From: JADLGL01 sp963667605
GTDB lineage: Bacteria > Pseudomonadota > Alphaproteobacteria > Rhizobiales > Kaistiaceae
Direction: 5' to 3'
Assembly: GCA_963667605.2 (NCBI GenBank)
Contig: CAXXUZ010000003.1
Coordinates: 620,001-684,000, forward strand
DNA length: 64,000 bases
Made by a program: the position numbers and the translations under genes. Shown here piece by piece: positions 7,565-15,398 of this stretch. Below the pieces are notes generated by a model. It searched no databases, was not told the DNA's origin, and worked only from the letters and a program-made list of their open reading frames with translations. How positions within the stretch are numbered: the first letter of the stretch is position 1; every line of letters begins with the position of its first letter.

Positions 7565-8950
7565 TCATGCCGCCTGGGCCGGCGGCGCGGTCCGGTTGCG
7601 CAGCGTCATCGGCATCCCGGTCCGCGGCCGTAGCGTGATTTGCGCCACTGGAATCGGTGGCTCGCCGGTCGCCGACAGCGTTATGCGCGGCAACAGCTTG
7701 GCCAGGATCGCGACCGCCTCCAGCAGTGAGAACCCCATGCCGATGCAGACCCGGGGGCCGGCGCCGAACGGCAGTTAAGCGCAGCGATGCCGCGCCTTGA
7801 CCGCTTCGGCTTTGAACCGGTCCGGATCGAACCGATCTGGATCGTCCCACTGCACCTTGTGGCGATGGATCGCGTAGATCGGAATGAAGATCGAGCTCTT
7901 TTCATCAACCTTGACGCCACCGATCTCGCCCTGGCCCACCGGCGTCCGCAGCAATGATGGCGCCGGCGGATAGAGCTGTACCGCCTCCTGGATCACCTGC
8001 CTGGTGTAGGTGAGCTCGGCGACCGTATCCGCCTCCAAACCGCGCGGACCGCCCGCCCGCTCGATCTCGGCCAGCACCTTCGCCTCGACCTTGGGATTGA
8101 GGCTGAGGAGATAGAGGGTCCATGTGAGCGCCAAGGCCGTTGTTTCATGGCCGGCGGCGATGAAGGTGAGAAGATTATCGACGATCTCAGTATCGGTGAT
8201 GCCCTCGCCGGTTTCCTCGTCGCGGGCATCTATCAACGCCTGGACGGGATCGGCCCGCCGCCCTTCTCGCCGCCGTTCGGCGACCATTTCGGCGGTGATC
8301 CGCCTGAGATAATCTCGCGCCCGGCTCACTCGCCGCTTGCCCGGATAAGGGAATCCTCGAGGCAAACCGATCTGCGACCACGCCACCACCCAGCCGGTGC
8401 CGCCGAGATAATCGCCGATCGCCCGCTCGACCGCCGGGATGTCCAAACGCCCGGCGCCGGGGAGAATGGTCTCGGCGACGACTTCGAAGGTTGTGCGCAT
8501 CATCTCATGCGAGAGCCGCACGACGGCACCGTCGGGAAATGTGGCCAGCCGATCGGCGGCGCGGTCGCCGGCAGCGAGCATTGCGTTGACATAGGAGGCA
8601 ATCTGATCCGGCCGAAAAATCGGTGCAACTATCCGTCGTTGCCGCCGCCAGGCAGCGCCGTCGGCATTGAGCATGCCATTGCCGAGCGCCGGTTCCAGCA
8701 GCCGTTTCATCATATCCGATTTGCGATAGCGCTCCGGCTCGTCGATCAGCATCTGCTTGACCAAATCCGGCTCCATCACGAACAAGGTCTCCCGGCCCAT
8801 AAACCGATCGACGTAGATCGGCTGCTGGTAGATCGCTTCGGGCCAAACCTCGAGAGGATTGCGAACGACAGTTCTGATGTAGCGGAGCGTCGACAACGGC
8901 TCCGTCGGCGGAACCACCCTCGCCGGCAGTTCCTCGGCAAGCGGCTGCAT
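7565..8950 (-). pseudogene. Cytochrome P450 interrupted by an in-frame TAA in the heme-binding loop
   Basis: The frame codes for a bacterial P450 of about 460 residues. Visible motifs: the I-helix AAGHETTALAL near residue 270, the K-helix after QVIQEAVQLYPPAPSLLR, and the PERF-like DPDRFDPDRF. Translation runs to ARHRCA and then meets TAA at 7775-7777. After that codon the same frame continues perfectly with LPFGAGPRVCIGMG, which holds the heme-ligand cysteine, and on to a natural TGA at 7565. Homologues have Tyr (TAT/TAC) where the TAA stands, so one base change explains the stop. The 391-residue product would lack the heme cysteine and be inactive. Sequencing error is the alternative. Confidence 0.88.
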
Positions 8951-9087
8951 CGACCGATCCTCCCTTCCGTCGGCTAGGTTAACCAGTCTCTAGAACAAAA
9001 GCACGCCCGCGTCAGAACCGGCCTTTTCCCCGCCCGCAAGGATCGCTAGGCTCCATGTCGGCCTCTTCGACCCAAGAGGAGCGGACG

Positions 9088-9825
9088 ATGCCGAAGGCCG
9101 ACAACAAGACCAAACCGACTAATGTGTCGGTGACGTGCTATCTTGCTAGCATCGCGCACGATCGGAAGCGCCAAGACGCGATGGCGATCAACTCCATGAT
9201 GCGACGGCTCACCGGCGTAGTGCCCAAAATGTGGGGTAACGCGATCATTGGCTTTGGCAATACCCACTACAAATATGCCAGCGGCCGCGAAGGCGATTGG
9301 TTCCTCGTGGGATTTGCCTCGCGCAAGGCCAATCTGGTGCTCTACATCGTGCCCGGATTCGATAAATACTCAATCCGGAACAAGCCCTTCATCGCGTGCT
9401 GGCCATTCTTGCCCGTGCGCGGATCAACGAGTTCATCGCCGACCATTAGGGTCAAGCCGAGGGCATCATCGAGTTCGCGATAGGCCAGCAGTCCGGCGTC
9501 GGTCGTGACTTTGGAGCCGTGGAACTCCAGCTTCAGGCGACGGTCGAAATCCAGCCTCAGAACTCCATCTTTCGATTCACCCATCGGGTAAGCCATATCA
9601 ACACCCTAAATCCCCCTATAACGCTTTGATTCTTAAACCAGAATCACGTTCATAGCCATAGGCTTATCTGGGAAATGCGGGTCAATGCTGTTGAAACGGC
9701 TCGGCAAGTTCAAAATTGGCAAATCATGCCTTTATATCAATAAGTTGACCGACATTGACATGAAGGTCCTGGAACAGCTGGTGGCCAAATCGGTAGCCTT
9801 GTTAAGGGAACAGGCCGCCGCTTAG
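9088..9825 (+). pseudogene. DUF1801 (YdhG-like) gene split by an IS1380 remnant
   Basis: The 5' part (9088-9374) encodes 95 residues with the DUF1801 core (MWGNAIIGFGNTHYKYASGREGDW, VLYIVPGFDKYS). The 3' part resumes at 9687 with LLKRLGKFKIGKSCLYINKL and ends at 9825. Joining the two through one copy of the 5-base TCAAT restores an unbroken 141-residue protein, so the insertion site is exact. AGAGGAG precedes the ATG at 9088. DUF1801 proteins are small soluble proteins of unclear role. An intact relative lies in the island at 17872. Confidence 0.85.
9375..9681 (-). mobile_element. IS1380-family remnant inside the DUF1801 gene
   Basis: Flanked on both sides by TCAAT (9370-9374 and 9682-9686). 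It keeps one end of the element, ending GGGAAATGCGGG, and the first part of a transposase from about 9596 downward (FDRRLKLEFHGSKVTTDAGLLAYRELD, then RTGKNGQHAMKGLFR). Homology to the full transposase at 15431-16789 stops abruptly at 9375, so most of the element and its other terminal repeat are deleted. It is a diverged copy, not a recent duplicate of the full element. Confidence 0.85.
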
Positions 9826-9839
9826 CGCCCGCCCGGCGC

Positions 9840-10874
9840 TTACAGATAGCCGCGCTGCATCAGATCCTTGGTGTCGAGAATTTCGACTACTGTTGTACCG
9901 TCGAGGACGATGACGTTGGCGATCCGTCGTTCGGTCATCAGATCGAGGGCGTCGCGGATGAGATCATTGGCGGCGACCGTAACCGGCGAAGAAGACATGA
10001 TGTCGGCGGCCCGTTTGCTGAACATGTCCGCATCATAGGCTCGGCGGAGATCGCCTTCGGTAATGATGCCGCAAAGCGCTCCGGTTTCGGGTTCAAGCAC
10101 GACAACGCAGCCCTTGCGGCCATCGGCCACCGCGCTAATCACCTCGCCGATCGTTGTGCCTGGAGAGACCGATGGAACCTCACCGCTATGCTCCTCGACA
10201 TAGCGGCGAATCGTCGCTAGCCGCCGTCCCAGCTTGCCACCGGGATGGAGCTGGGCGAAATCGACCACCGCGAAAGAGCGGCGCTCCATCAACAGCACCG
10301 CCAATATGTCGCCGAGCGCCAGCATGATCAGTGCCGATGTCGTCGGCGCAAGATTATTGGGGCAGACTTCATCGACATCGGGCAGCGACAACACGGTCGT
10401 GGCTACCCTGGCCAGGGCGCTGTGCGGCTTTGCTGTAATCGCGATCATCGGAACACCGGCGGATCGGCAATAGTCGCTGACCGCGAACAATTCCCGGCTG
10501 TCGCCGGACCGCGAGATCCATAGTACAAGGTCTTCCTCGGCAATCATGCCGAGATCACCATGTGCCGCCTCGCCAGCATGAAGATAGAATGAAGGCGTCC
10601 CGGTCGAGGCGAAGGTTGAAGCGAGCTTGGCCCCGATAAGCCCAGATTTGCCAACGCCGGTGACGATCAGCCGGCCACGCCTGGCACCGGCATCGTTCGT
10701 GACTCGGCTCTCGATCAGCAACAGCGCTTCCTCCATCGCGCCGTCGAGTGTCTCGCCGAGCTTCTCCATCCCGGCAATTTCCTTGGCGAGAATAGAGCGA
10801 GCGTAGTCAACCAATGCGGCGCCGGAGGCAGTCCGCCCTTTTGCGTCTTTTTCCGGCTCCGAATATCGGTTCAT
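9840..10874 (-). CDS. kdsD: D-arabinose-5-phosphate isomerase (SIS and CBS domains)
   Basis: Interconverts ribulose-5-phosphate and arabinose-5-phosphate, the first step to Kdo for lipopolysaccharide. The SIS domain (residues about 40-180) has VTGVGKSGLIGAKLASTFASTGTPS and AAHGDLGMI; LHPGGKLGRRL follows, then two CBS repeats to the end (IITEGDLRRAYD, ILDTKDLMQRG). The ATG at 10874 has TTGGAG upstream; a further in-frame ATG at 10910 would add 12 residues. Divergent from kdsB with a 117-base promoter region between them. Confidence 0.93.
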   Translation of the reverse strand: MNRYSEPEKDAKGRTASGAALVDYARSILAKEIAGMEKLGETLDGAMEEALLLIESRVTNDAGARRGRLIVTGVGKSGLIGAKLASTFASTGTPSFYLHAGEAAHGDLGMIAEEDLVLWISRSGDSRELFAVSDYCRSAGVPMIAITAKPHSALARVATTVLSLPDVDEVCPNNLAPTTSALIMLALGDILAVLLMERRSFAVVDFAQLHPGGKLGRRLATIRRYVEEHSGEVPSVSPGTTIGEVISAVADGRKGCVVVLEPETGALCGIITEGDLRRAYDADMFSKRAADIMSSSPVTVAANDLIRDALDLMTERRIANVIVLDGTTVVEILDTKDLMQRGYL

Positions 10875-10991
10875 TGGCGGGCTCCAATCGTGCGAACGAC
10901 TATAGCTCAATCTGTCCCGCTTTGGTGGATCGGCCGATCAGTTGGCCGCTGTGCTTGCTGATCGGCGTTGGCCTCGGCATAGAGTTCAGCC

Positions 10992-11789
10992 ATGCAAGTC
11001 GCAATCATCATTCCCGCTCGCTATCAATCCAACCGCTTTCCCGGCAAGCCGCTGACGCCGATCAAGGGTGCCTCCGGCAAGACCAAGACCTTGATCGCGC
11101 GCTGTATCGAGGCGGCCCGATCGGTGCCGATCACGGCCCGGATCATCGTCGCCACCGACGATCACCGGATTGCAAACGAGGCCGCCGCCAACGACGCGGA
11201 GGTGGCGATGACCTCACCAAATTGCCGCAATGGGTCGGAGCGTATCGCTGAGGCGGTGACGACTCTTGGACTGGAAGCCGATGCCATCGTCAATCTCCAG
11301 GGCGACGCCCCACTGACGCCATCTTGGTTCGTCGAGGCACTGATCGATGCGTTGGCGCGCGACCCCGCGATTGGGGTCGCGACGCCGGTCCTTCCCTTCG
11401 AAGCTGGATCGCTCAACAAGATGCAACGTGATATCGCTGCCGGCACGAGAGGCGCCACTTGCGCGGTTTGCGCCACCAATGGCGATGCGCTGTATTTCTC
11501 CAAGCAGGTAGTTCCTCTTGTCGCGGCTAGCGATAGCAGTTCTCGGCCGACCGTGTTCCATCACGTCGGCCTTTATGCCTATCGTCCAGAAACACTTATG
11601 GCCTATGCCAAGTTGCAATCGACGCCGCTGGAGATGATCGAAGGGCTCGAGCAACTCCGCTTCCTGGAGTCGGGTTATCCGATCCGTACCGTCCAAGTCG
11701 ACGCTCGAGGCCGCGTCCCCTGGGAAGTCAACAATCCGGACGACGTCCCAATCGTGGAGGCCGAGCTCGCCGCCCTTGGAATACCCTAG
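10992..11789 (+). CDS. kdsB: 3-deoxy-manno-octulosonate cytidylyltransferase
   Basis: Activates Kdo to CMP-Kdo. The 265-residue protein begins IIIPARYQSNRFPGKPL, the nucleotide-binding signature, and carries IVATDDHRI, VNLQGDAPL, HVGLYAYRPETL and LEQLRFLESG, all diagnostic. Divergent from kdsD, its pathway partner. The next gene starts 6 bases after the stop. Confidence 0.94.
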   Translation: MQVAIIIPARYQSNRFPGKPLTPIKGASGKTKTLIARCIEAARSVPITARIIVATDDHRIANEAAANDAEVAMTSPNCRNGSERIAEAVTTLGLEADAIVNLQGDAPLTPSWFVEALIDALARDPAIGVATPVLPFEAGSLNKMQRDIAAGTRGATCAVCATNGDALYFSKQVVPLVAASDSSSRPTVFHHVGLYAYRPETLMAYAKLQSTPLEMIEGLEQLRFLESGYPIRTVQVDARGRVPWEVNNPDDVPIVEAELAALGIP

Positions 11790-11795
11790 CGCTTG

Positions 11796-12496
11796 ATGAA
11801 TGATCCAGTCGGCGGCCGTGGCCGAAAAGGGGGCAGGATAGGATTGTTTCGGTTCGCGAACCCCGAGGCGCGCAATCGCGGCGAAGGCTCTCGGCGGCTG
11901 ATGGTGCTACTCGCGCTGGCGCTCCTGGCGCTCGGTTCGCCGGCCACCGCCCAGACCGTCGAACGAGCCTATGCCGATGCCGGTTGCGCGCTGCGAGACG
12001 GTGAACGCGATCGGGTGACGGCGATCCTCGATCCGGTTACGCTGGAGCTCGAGGGCGGCCTTGTGGTGCGGCTGGCCGGGATCGTCCCGCCCTCGGCAGA
12101 TAGCGATCACACAATCATCGCCGAGGCGACCGCTTCGCTCACCAGATTGACCCTCGGGCAGCCGATCACGCTCAGATATGGCGAACTTGATCATGACCGC
12201 TATGATCGTGCGGTCGCCCACGTATTTGTCACCGGAGCGTCGGAGACATGGGTTCAAGCCGAACTGGTCGCCAACGGGATGGCGTTCGTCTCCGGCTTCC
12301 CCGAGGATCAGCAATGCCTTGCGGCTCTGCTTCATCATGAGCGCGGAGCGCGCTATGCAGCATCCAGGATTTGGGCGGTCCAAATGATCTTGGACGCCTG
12401 GTCGGATTCGCTGCGAGCGGGCGGCGATCGGTTCGTGCTGGTCGAAGGGCAAGTTGTTTCAGTCGGACGGACCGAGCGCACCGTCTATCTCAATTT
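11796..12496 (+). pseudogene. SNase-like (thermonuclease-family) gene, 5' part, split by the island
   Basis: A hydrophobic segment MVLLALALLALGSPATA (from about residue 36) is a signal peptide; the preceding 35 residues may not be translated. The mature part has the SNase fold pattern: VTAILDPVTLEL, VVRLAGIV, LGQPITLRYG, DHDRYDRAVAHVFV, VQAELVANGMAFV and RGARYAASRIWA. The usual catalytic Glu after RLAGI is not evident. At TVYLNF the sequence leaves the family and stops 13 bases later at 12509. The missing C-terminus is found at 29615-29821 in the same frame. The 5' half may still be translated into a truncated 237-residue protein. Confidence 0.85.
12480..12496. repeat. Left attachment core (attL)
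   Basis: ACCGTCTATCTCAATTT, identical to 29615-29631, reading TVYLNF in the SNase-like frame. Confidence 0.85.
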
Positions 12497-12509
12497 TAGC
12501 GGGCTGTAG

Positions 12510-12807
12510 TCCGTGTCACTTCTCTCTCTGACAGTTATTGCAATAGGTTAGTAGATTATCGAGTATGCTATGCTTCCCAGAATTCGGATGGGAAGCATAT
12601 GGGAAGCTGGCTTGAGGGAAAATGGGGCTAGGACCGACGTGATAGGGAGGAAAAGCAGGCGGCTAATCAACCTCGTGAAGCCGCGCACGCTTAGACAAAA
12701 AGCCAAGCGATTCGTACGATGGCGACGCCGTCGCTTACCTCCTTCTTGACTTTTCCCCAAACCTATAAGATTTATAGGTTCCATGGAGACCGCTAAGGTG
12801 ATCCTCG
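12510..12807. other. Non-coding left end of the island
   Basis: Contains the arm-like repeats and A/T-rich DNA just before the toxin gene, including an inverted TATAGG/CCTATA-like stretch near 12765-12780 that could be an operator for the following pair. No supported gene. Confidence 0.4.
12572..12607. promoter_or_regulatory. Putative integrase arm-binding repeats, left end
   Basis: TGGGAAGC occurs at 12589-12596 and 12600-12607, exactly 11 bases apart, with an inverted copy at 12572-12579. The same 11-base-spaced pair occurs at the right end. One helical turn spacing and location about 100 bases inside each core fit arm-type sites of a tyrosine recombinase. Inference from pattern only. Confidence 0.5.
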
Positions 12808-13122
12808 ATGCCGCGCAAGCCGCCCCACCCCGGGACGCCTCGCAAGCGAATCGCGGAACTGGCACAGGACGGAGCCATTAGCTGGGGCACGCACTCCTTA
12901 AAGGAGCGGTCACCGGAACGCGGTATCGACATTAACGACGCTAGGCGCGTCCTAAAGATAGGAGAAATCACGGGGCCAATCGAACCAGGGCTGAATGCCG
13001 GTGAGTGGAAATGCAAAGTGGTAGCAAAAGCCGAAGATCGACCGCGACGAATAGGGGTCGCGGTAATCGTGATTCAGGATCGTCGTCTGTTCATAAAGAC
13101 CGTGGAATGGGAGGACAAATAA
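12808..13122 (+). CDS. DUF4258-like protein, probable toxin of a type II pair
   Basis: 104 residues. The core pattern THSLKERSPERGIDINDARRVLKIGEI, then GEWKCKVVAKA and GVAVIVIQDRRLFIKTVEW, matches the DUF4258 arrangement (H...RGI...V, then a strand pair). DUF4258 is related to small RNase-type toxins such as MqsR/RelE-like folds. It lies 2 bases upstream of an XRE-family gene, the usual toxin-then-antitoxin order of the HigBA and MqsRA groups. Toxin activity is inferred, not shown. Confidence 0.6.
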   Translation: MPRKPPHPGTPRKRIAELAQDGAISWGTHSLKERSPERGIDINDARRVLKIGEITGPIEPGLNAGEWKCKVVAKAEDRPRRIGVAVIVIQDRRLFIKTVEWEDK

Positions 13123-13124
13123 TC

Positions 13125-13625
13125 ATGCGCGTCGAGTTCTACATTCCCGGTATGCCGGACCTGCCGGAGCCGTATCACTATAGTGAGAGCGGTCTGGATA
13201 CCATTTTCTTGCGAAACGGCGTTTCAATTGAGCGAACGCCGTACGGCGATATGGTGACCATTCAGAACCTTAACGCACTACACATGGCCATTGGCCTCCA
13301 CATCATCGAAGAGCCAAACCAGATGTCAGGTAGCGAGTTCCGATTCTTGAGAAAGCAGATGGAACTAACGCAGAAGGCATTGGCGCGCGGCATGAACGTG
13401 ACCGACCAAACGATAGCCAATTACGAGAAGGATAACACTGCTGAGCGCGGACCTGCCAATGCGCTAATGCGCTTGCGTTATCTATTACACGTCTTGCCAG
13501 ACGACACGCGGGCGCGGCTCATTAAGCAACTGTCAGCGGCGTCTGGTCCTCACGGCCGACGAAAACTTCCCGACTTGCCAAGGCGAAAGCTAGTTCAACC
13601 TTGGCACGACAAAGAAGCTGCCTAG
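13125..13625 (+). CDS. XRE-family helix-turn-helix protein, probable antitoxin
   Basis: 166 residues. The helix-turn-helix lies near residues 72-120 (FRFLRKQMELTQKALARGMNVTDQTIANYEKD). The N-terminal 65 residues (FYIPGMPDLPEPYHYSES) form a separate domain that could bind the partner; the metal-binding cysteines of MqsA are absent. The C-terminus is basic and low-complexity. GGGAGG precedes the ATG at 13125. Likely represses its own operon, as antitoxins of this type do. Confidence 0.65.
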   Translation: MRVEFYIPGMPDLPEPYHYSESGLDTIFLRNGVSIERTPYGDMVTIQNLNALHMAIGLHIIEEPNQMSGSEFRFLRKQMELTQKALARGMNVTDQTIANYEKDNTAERGPANALMRLRYLLHVLPDDTRARLIKQLSAASGPHGRRKLPDLPRRKLVQPWHDKEAA

Positions 13626-13951
13626 GCTCGCCCCTTACCGACCCTCGCCCGGCCATTGCCGACGGTACGCTTCTGTGGCTTTGGACTCGCCTTCTGCTTG
13701 CCGATAGGCTTTTGTGGCTGATGAGGGGTTGAAAGCATCCGCTTTAGCGCTGCCTCACGGCGGCGCTCGATCTCCGCATCCGGTACGCCGGTCAGGCCCG
13801 GCCAGAACCGCCCCCGGGCGGCATCGAATTGCGCCCTCAGTTGATAGTCGCGCTCAAGGAACTCTGCATCGGTGGCGATCGTGATCATCGCTCGATCATA
13901 ATTCCTGATCGCAGAAGCGAATACCAGGCGGCGTGAGGCAGTATCGGTCAA
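13622..13951 (-). CDS. Small hypothetical protein with basic C-terminal tail
   Basis: 109 residues from a TTG start, no recognised domain. The middle is charged and helical (ERDYQLRAQFDAARGRFWPGL, IERRREAALKRML) and the last 35 residues are Lys/Arg/Pro-rich, suggesting nucleic-acid contact. It converges with the antitoxin gene, overlapping by 4 bases. A later ATG (MITIATDAEF) is possible. Confidence 0.4.
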   Translation of the reverse strand: MTDTASRRLVFASAIRNYDRAMITIATDAEFLERDYQLRAQFDAARGRFWPGLTGVPDAEIERRREAALKRMLSTPHQPQKPIGKQKASPKPQKRTVGNGRARVGKGRA

Positions 13952-14308
13952 CGAAACCGAAACTGTTTTCTGTATTGATTGATCTCGTCTCCACAGACTG
14001 CGAATGGATCAAATGGTCTTCGGCGACCTAACCAGCTACATCGCAATATCGGCTGCGATATTGGGCCTGCTGGTGCTGTTCATTCGAGCCCCGCGCGGAG
14101 GCGCCAGCTAACTAGGGCTCCAAGAGCCAATTCGAGCGGCCGTGCAGGCTTCAAGGTAGCCCTGAATGATCGGATGAAGGGCTTGGCTCCACTCAACTCA
14201 ACGCAACGCTGTCAATCACTGATCAACTATGAAAGGAGCGCCCGCGAATGGCTGGAATCTGCGGCCCACATCCCGTTCACCAGACTGGACAACTCCCTCC
14301 CTTGTCCA
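13952..14308. other. No supported gene
   Basis: Stretch between two leftward genes. A rightward frame across 13979-14482 is open but is largely antisense to the Sel1 coding sequence and has no family resemblance. Confidence 0.4.
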
Positions 14309-14863
14309 CTACTGATCTCTGATGCAGGCGATGGGACCGCCGCAGGCCAACGGGCGCCAGCCTCTAGCGAGGCGCTGCGCTTCGGCGACTTGATCCCGGT
14401 CCATATCTCTCGCCAAAGCGTCGCGTTCCAGGCGCGCCTGCTGGTCGCCCTGCGCAGCCGCCAAGTTAAACCACATATATGAGAGAACTTGGTCCTGGAG
14501 AACGCCGTCCCCATCCCTATACATGGTCGCCACTCGGAATTGAGCTCCTGGATTCGCTTGACTGGCCGCCGCCATGAGCCGCCAATGCGCGCTGGCCGCC
14601 GGGTCAGGCTCAACGCCAAAACCTCCGGCTAGCATCTCACTCAACAAATATTGAGCTAGACCATCTCCGAGCCCGACGATCGCTGTTAATTGATTCACGG
14701 TCGCCTCGTTGTCGCCTGTGTTTGTTATGATGTCGACCGTAAGCTTTTCGTTCAAGATCGACGGGCTCCAAATATCGACCGTGTAAACTATTTCGTATTC
14801 GTTCCTGGCAGCCCATGCCCCGGGCGGCGCCCCTGGCGGGCCGAAGTCGAAGGTTTCCCACAC
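14309..14863 (-). CDS. Sel1-repeat protein
   Basis: 184 residues from a GTG. The C-terminal half holds Sel1/TPR-like helices: AASAHWRLMAAASQANPGAQFRVATMYRDGDG, then DQVLSYMWFNLAAAQGD, then the common ending VAEAQRLARGWRP. Sel1 proteins are adaptor or envelope proteins. The N-terminal half (WETFDFGPPGAPPG) is unlike Sel1. The frame is open upstream to a TGA at 14906 that ends the next leftward ORF in the same frame, so this may be the lower half of a broken gene. Confidence 0.6.
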   Translation of the reverse strand: MWETFDFGPPGAPPGAWAARNEYEIVYTVDIWSPSILNEKLTVDIITNTGDNEATVNQLTAIVGLGDGLAQYLLSEMLAGGFGVEPDPAASAHWRLMAAASQANPGAQFRVATMYRDGDGVLQDQVLSYMWFNLAAAQGDQQARLERDALARDMDRDQVAEAQRLARGWRPLACGGPIACIRDQ

Positions 14864-14905
14864 ACCATTCGGTGGGGCCTGAGCGTGCCTGTTTGATCTT
14901 GTAGG

Positions 14906-15391
14906 TCAACAACGACCCCATGCCGTGTCGACTGGAACACCGTCCAAGATTACCGCAACCAATAGTTGGAGAGCCGGGATGTCGGCTGGCAAAATCACAA
15001 CAAACTCGTTCAGCAGGAGCGTCTCGCCTCGATCAAGCGCGATCACTGATGCAGGTGGCGCCAGGGCGAAAAGGAAGTCGTTATTCACATTTAGTTCAAA
15101 CGTCACCGCTTCGTCATCGTCATCGCCAGCCAGGCCACCCAGCGGGCTGGTTCGTCTCGTTATGCTTTCAAATTGTACTGTTACAGTCGGCCTCCAAAAC
15201 ATCGAGATATCAGATGTAGTCAGTCCAATAATCCGACATTCCCCAGATGACATCCAAATTCGCGGAAATCGTACCACGGCCCCATCTCCAAGGGAACTCT
15301 GTTCCCATTGCAGCCATCCGATGACATGATTTTGGTAATCGGCCAGCGCGTGGAAGGCCATTTGGTCGTTTCTCTTGCCATCCAGACACAC
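14906..15391 (-). CDS. Hypothetical protein, probably 5'-truncated next to IS1380
   Basis: 161 residues, no signal peptide, strand-rich (VTVQFESITRR, AVTFELNVNNDFLFAL, EFVVILPADIPALQLLVAVILDGV). The frame is open back to the transposase stop at 15431, with codons such as IDGKEIATREVCLDGK that look like real coding, so the true start was probably lost when IS1380 arrived. It ends at a TGA (14906) in the same frame as the Sel1 ORF. I do not recognise the family. Confidence 0.45.
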   Translation of the reverse strand: MCLDGKRNDQMAFHALADYQNHVIGWLQWEQSSLGDGAVVRFPRIWMSSGECRIIGLTTSDISMFWRPTVTVQFESITRRTSPLGGLAGDDDDEAVTFELNVNNDFLFALAPPASVIALDRGETLLLNEFVVILPADIPALQLLVAVILDGVPVDTAWGRC

Positions 15392-15398
15392 CTCTCGT

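Noticed and set aside
13979..14482. Rightward open frame of 167 residues
   Set aside because: Largely antisense to the Sel1 coding sequence and low-complexity; no family resemblance.
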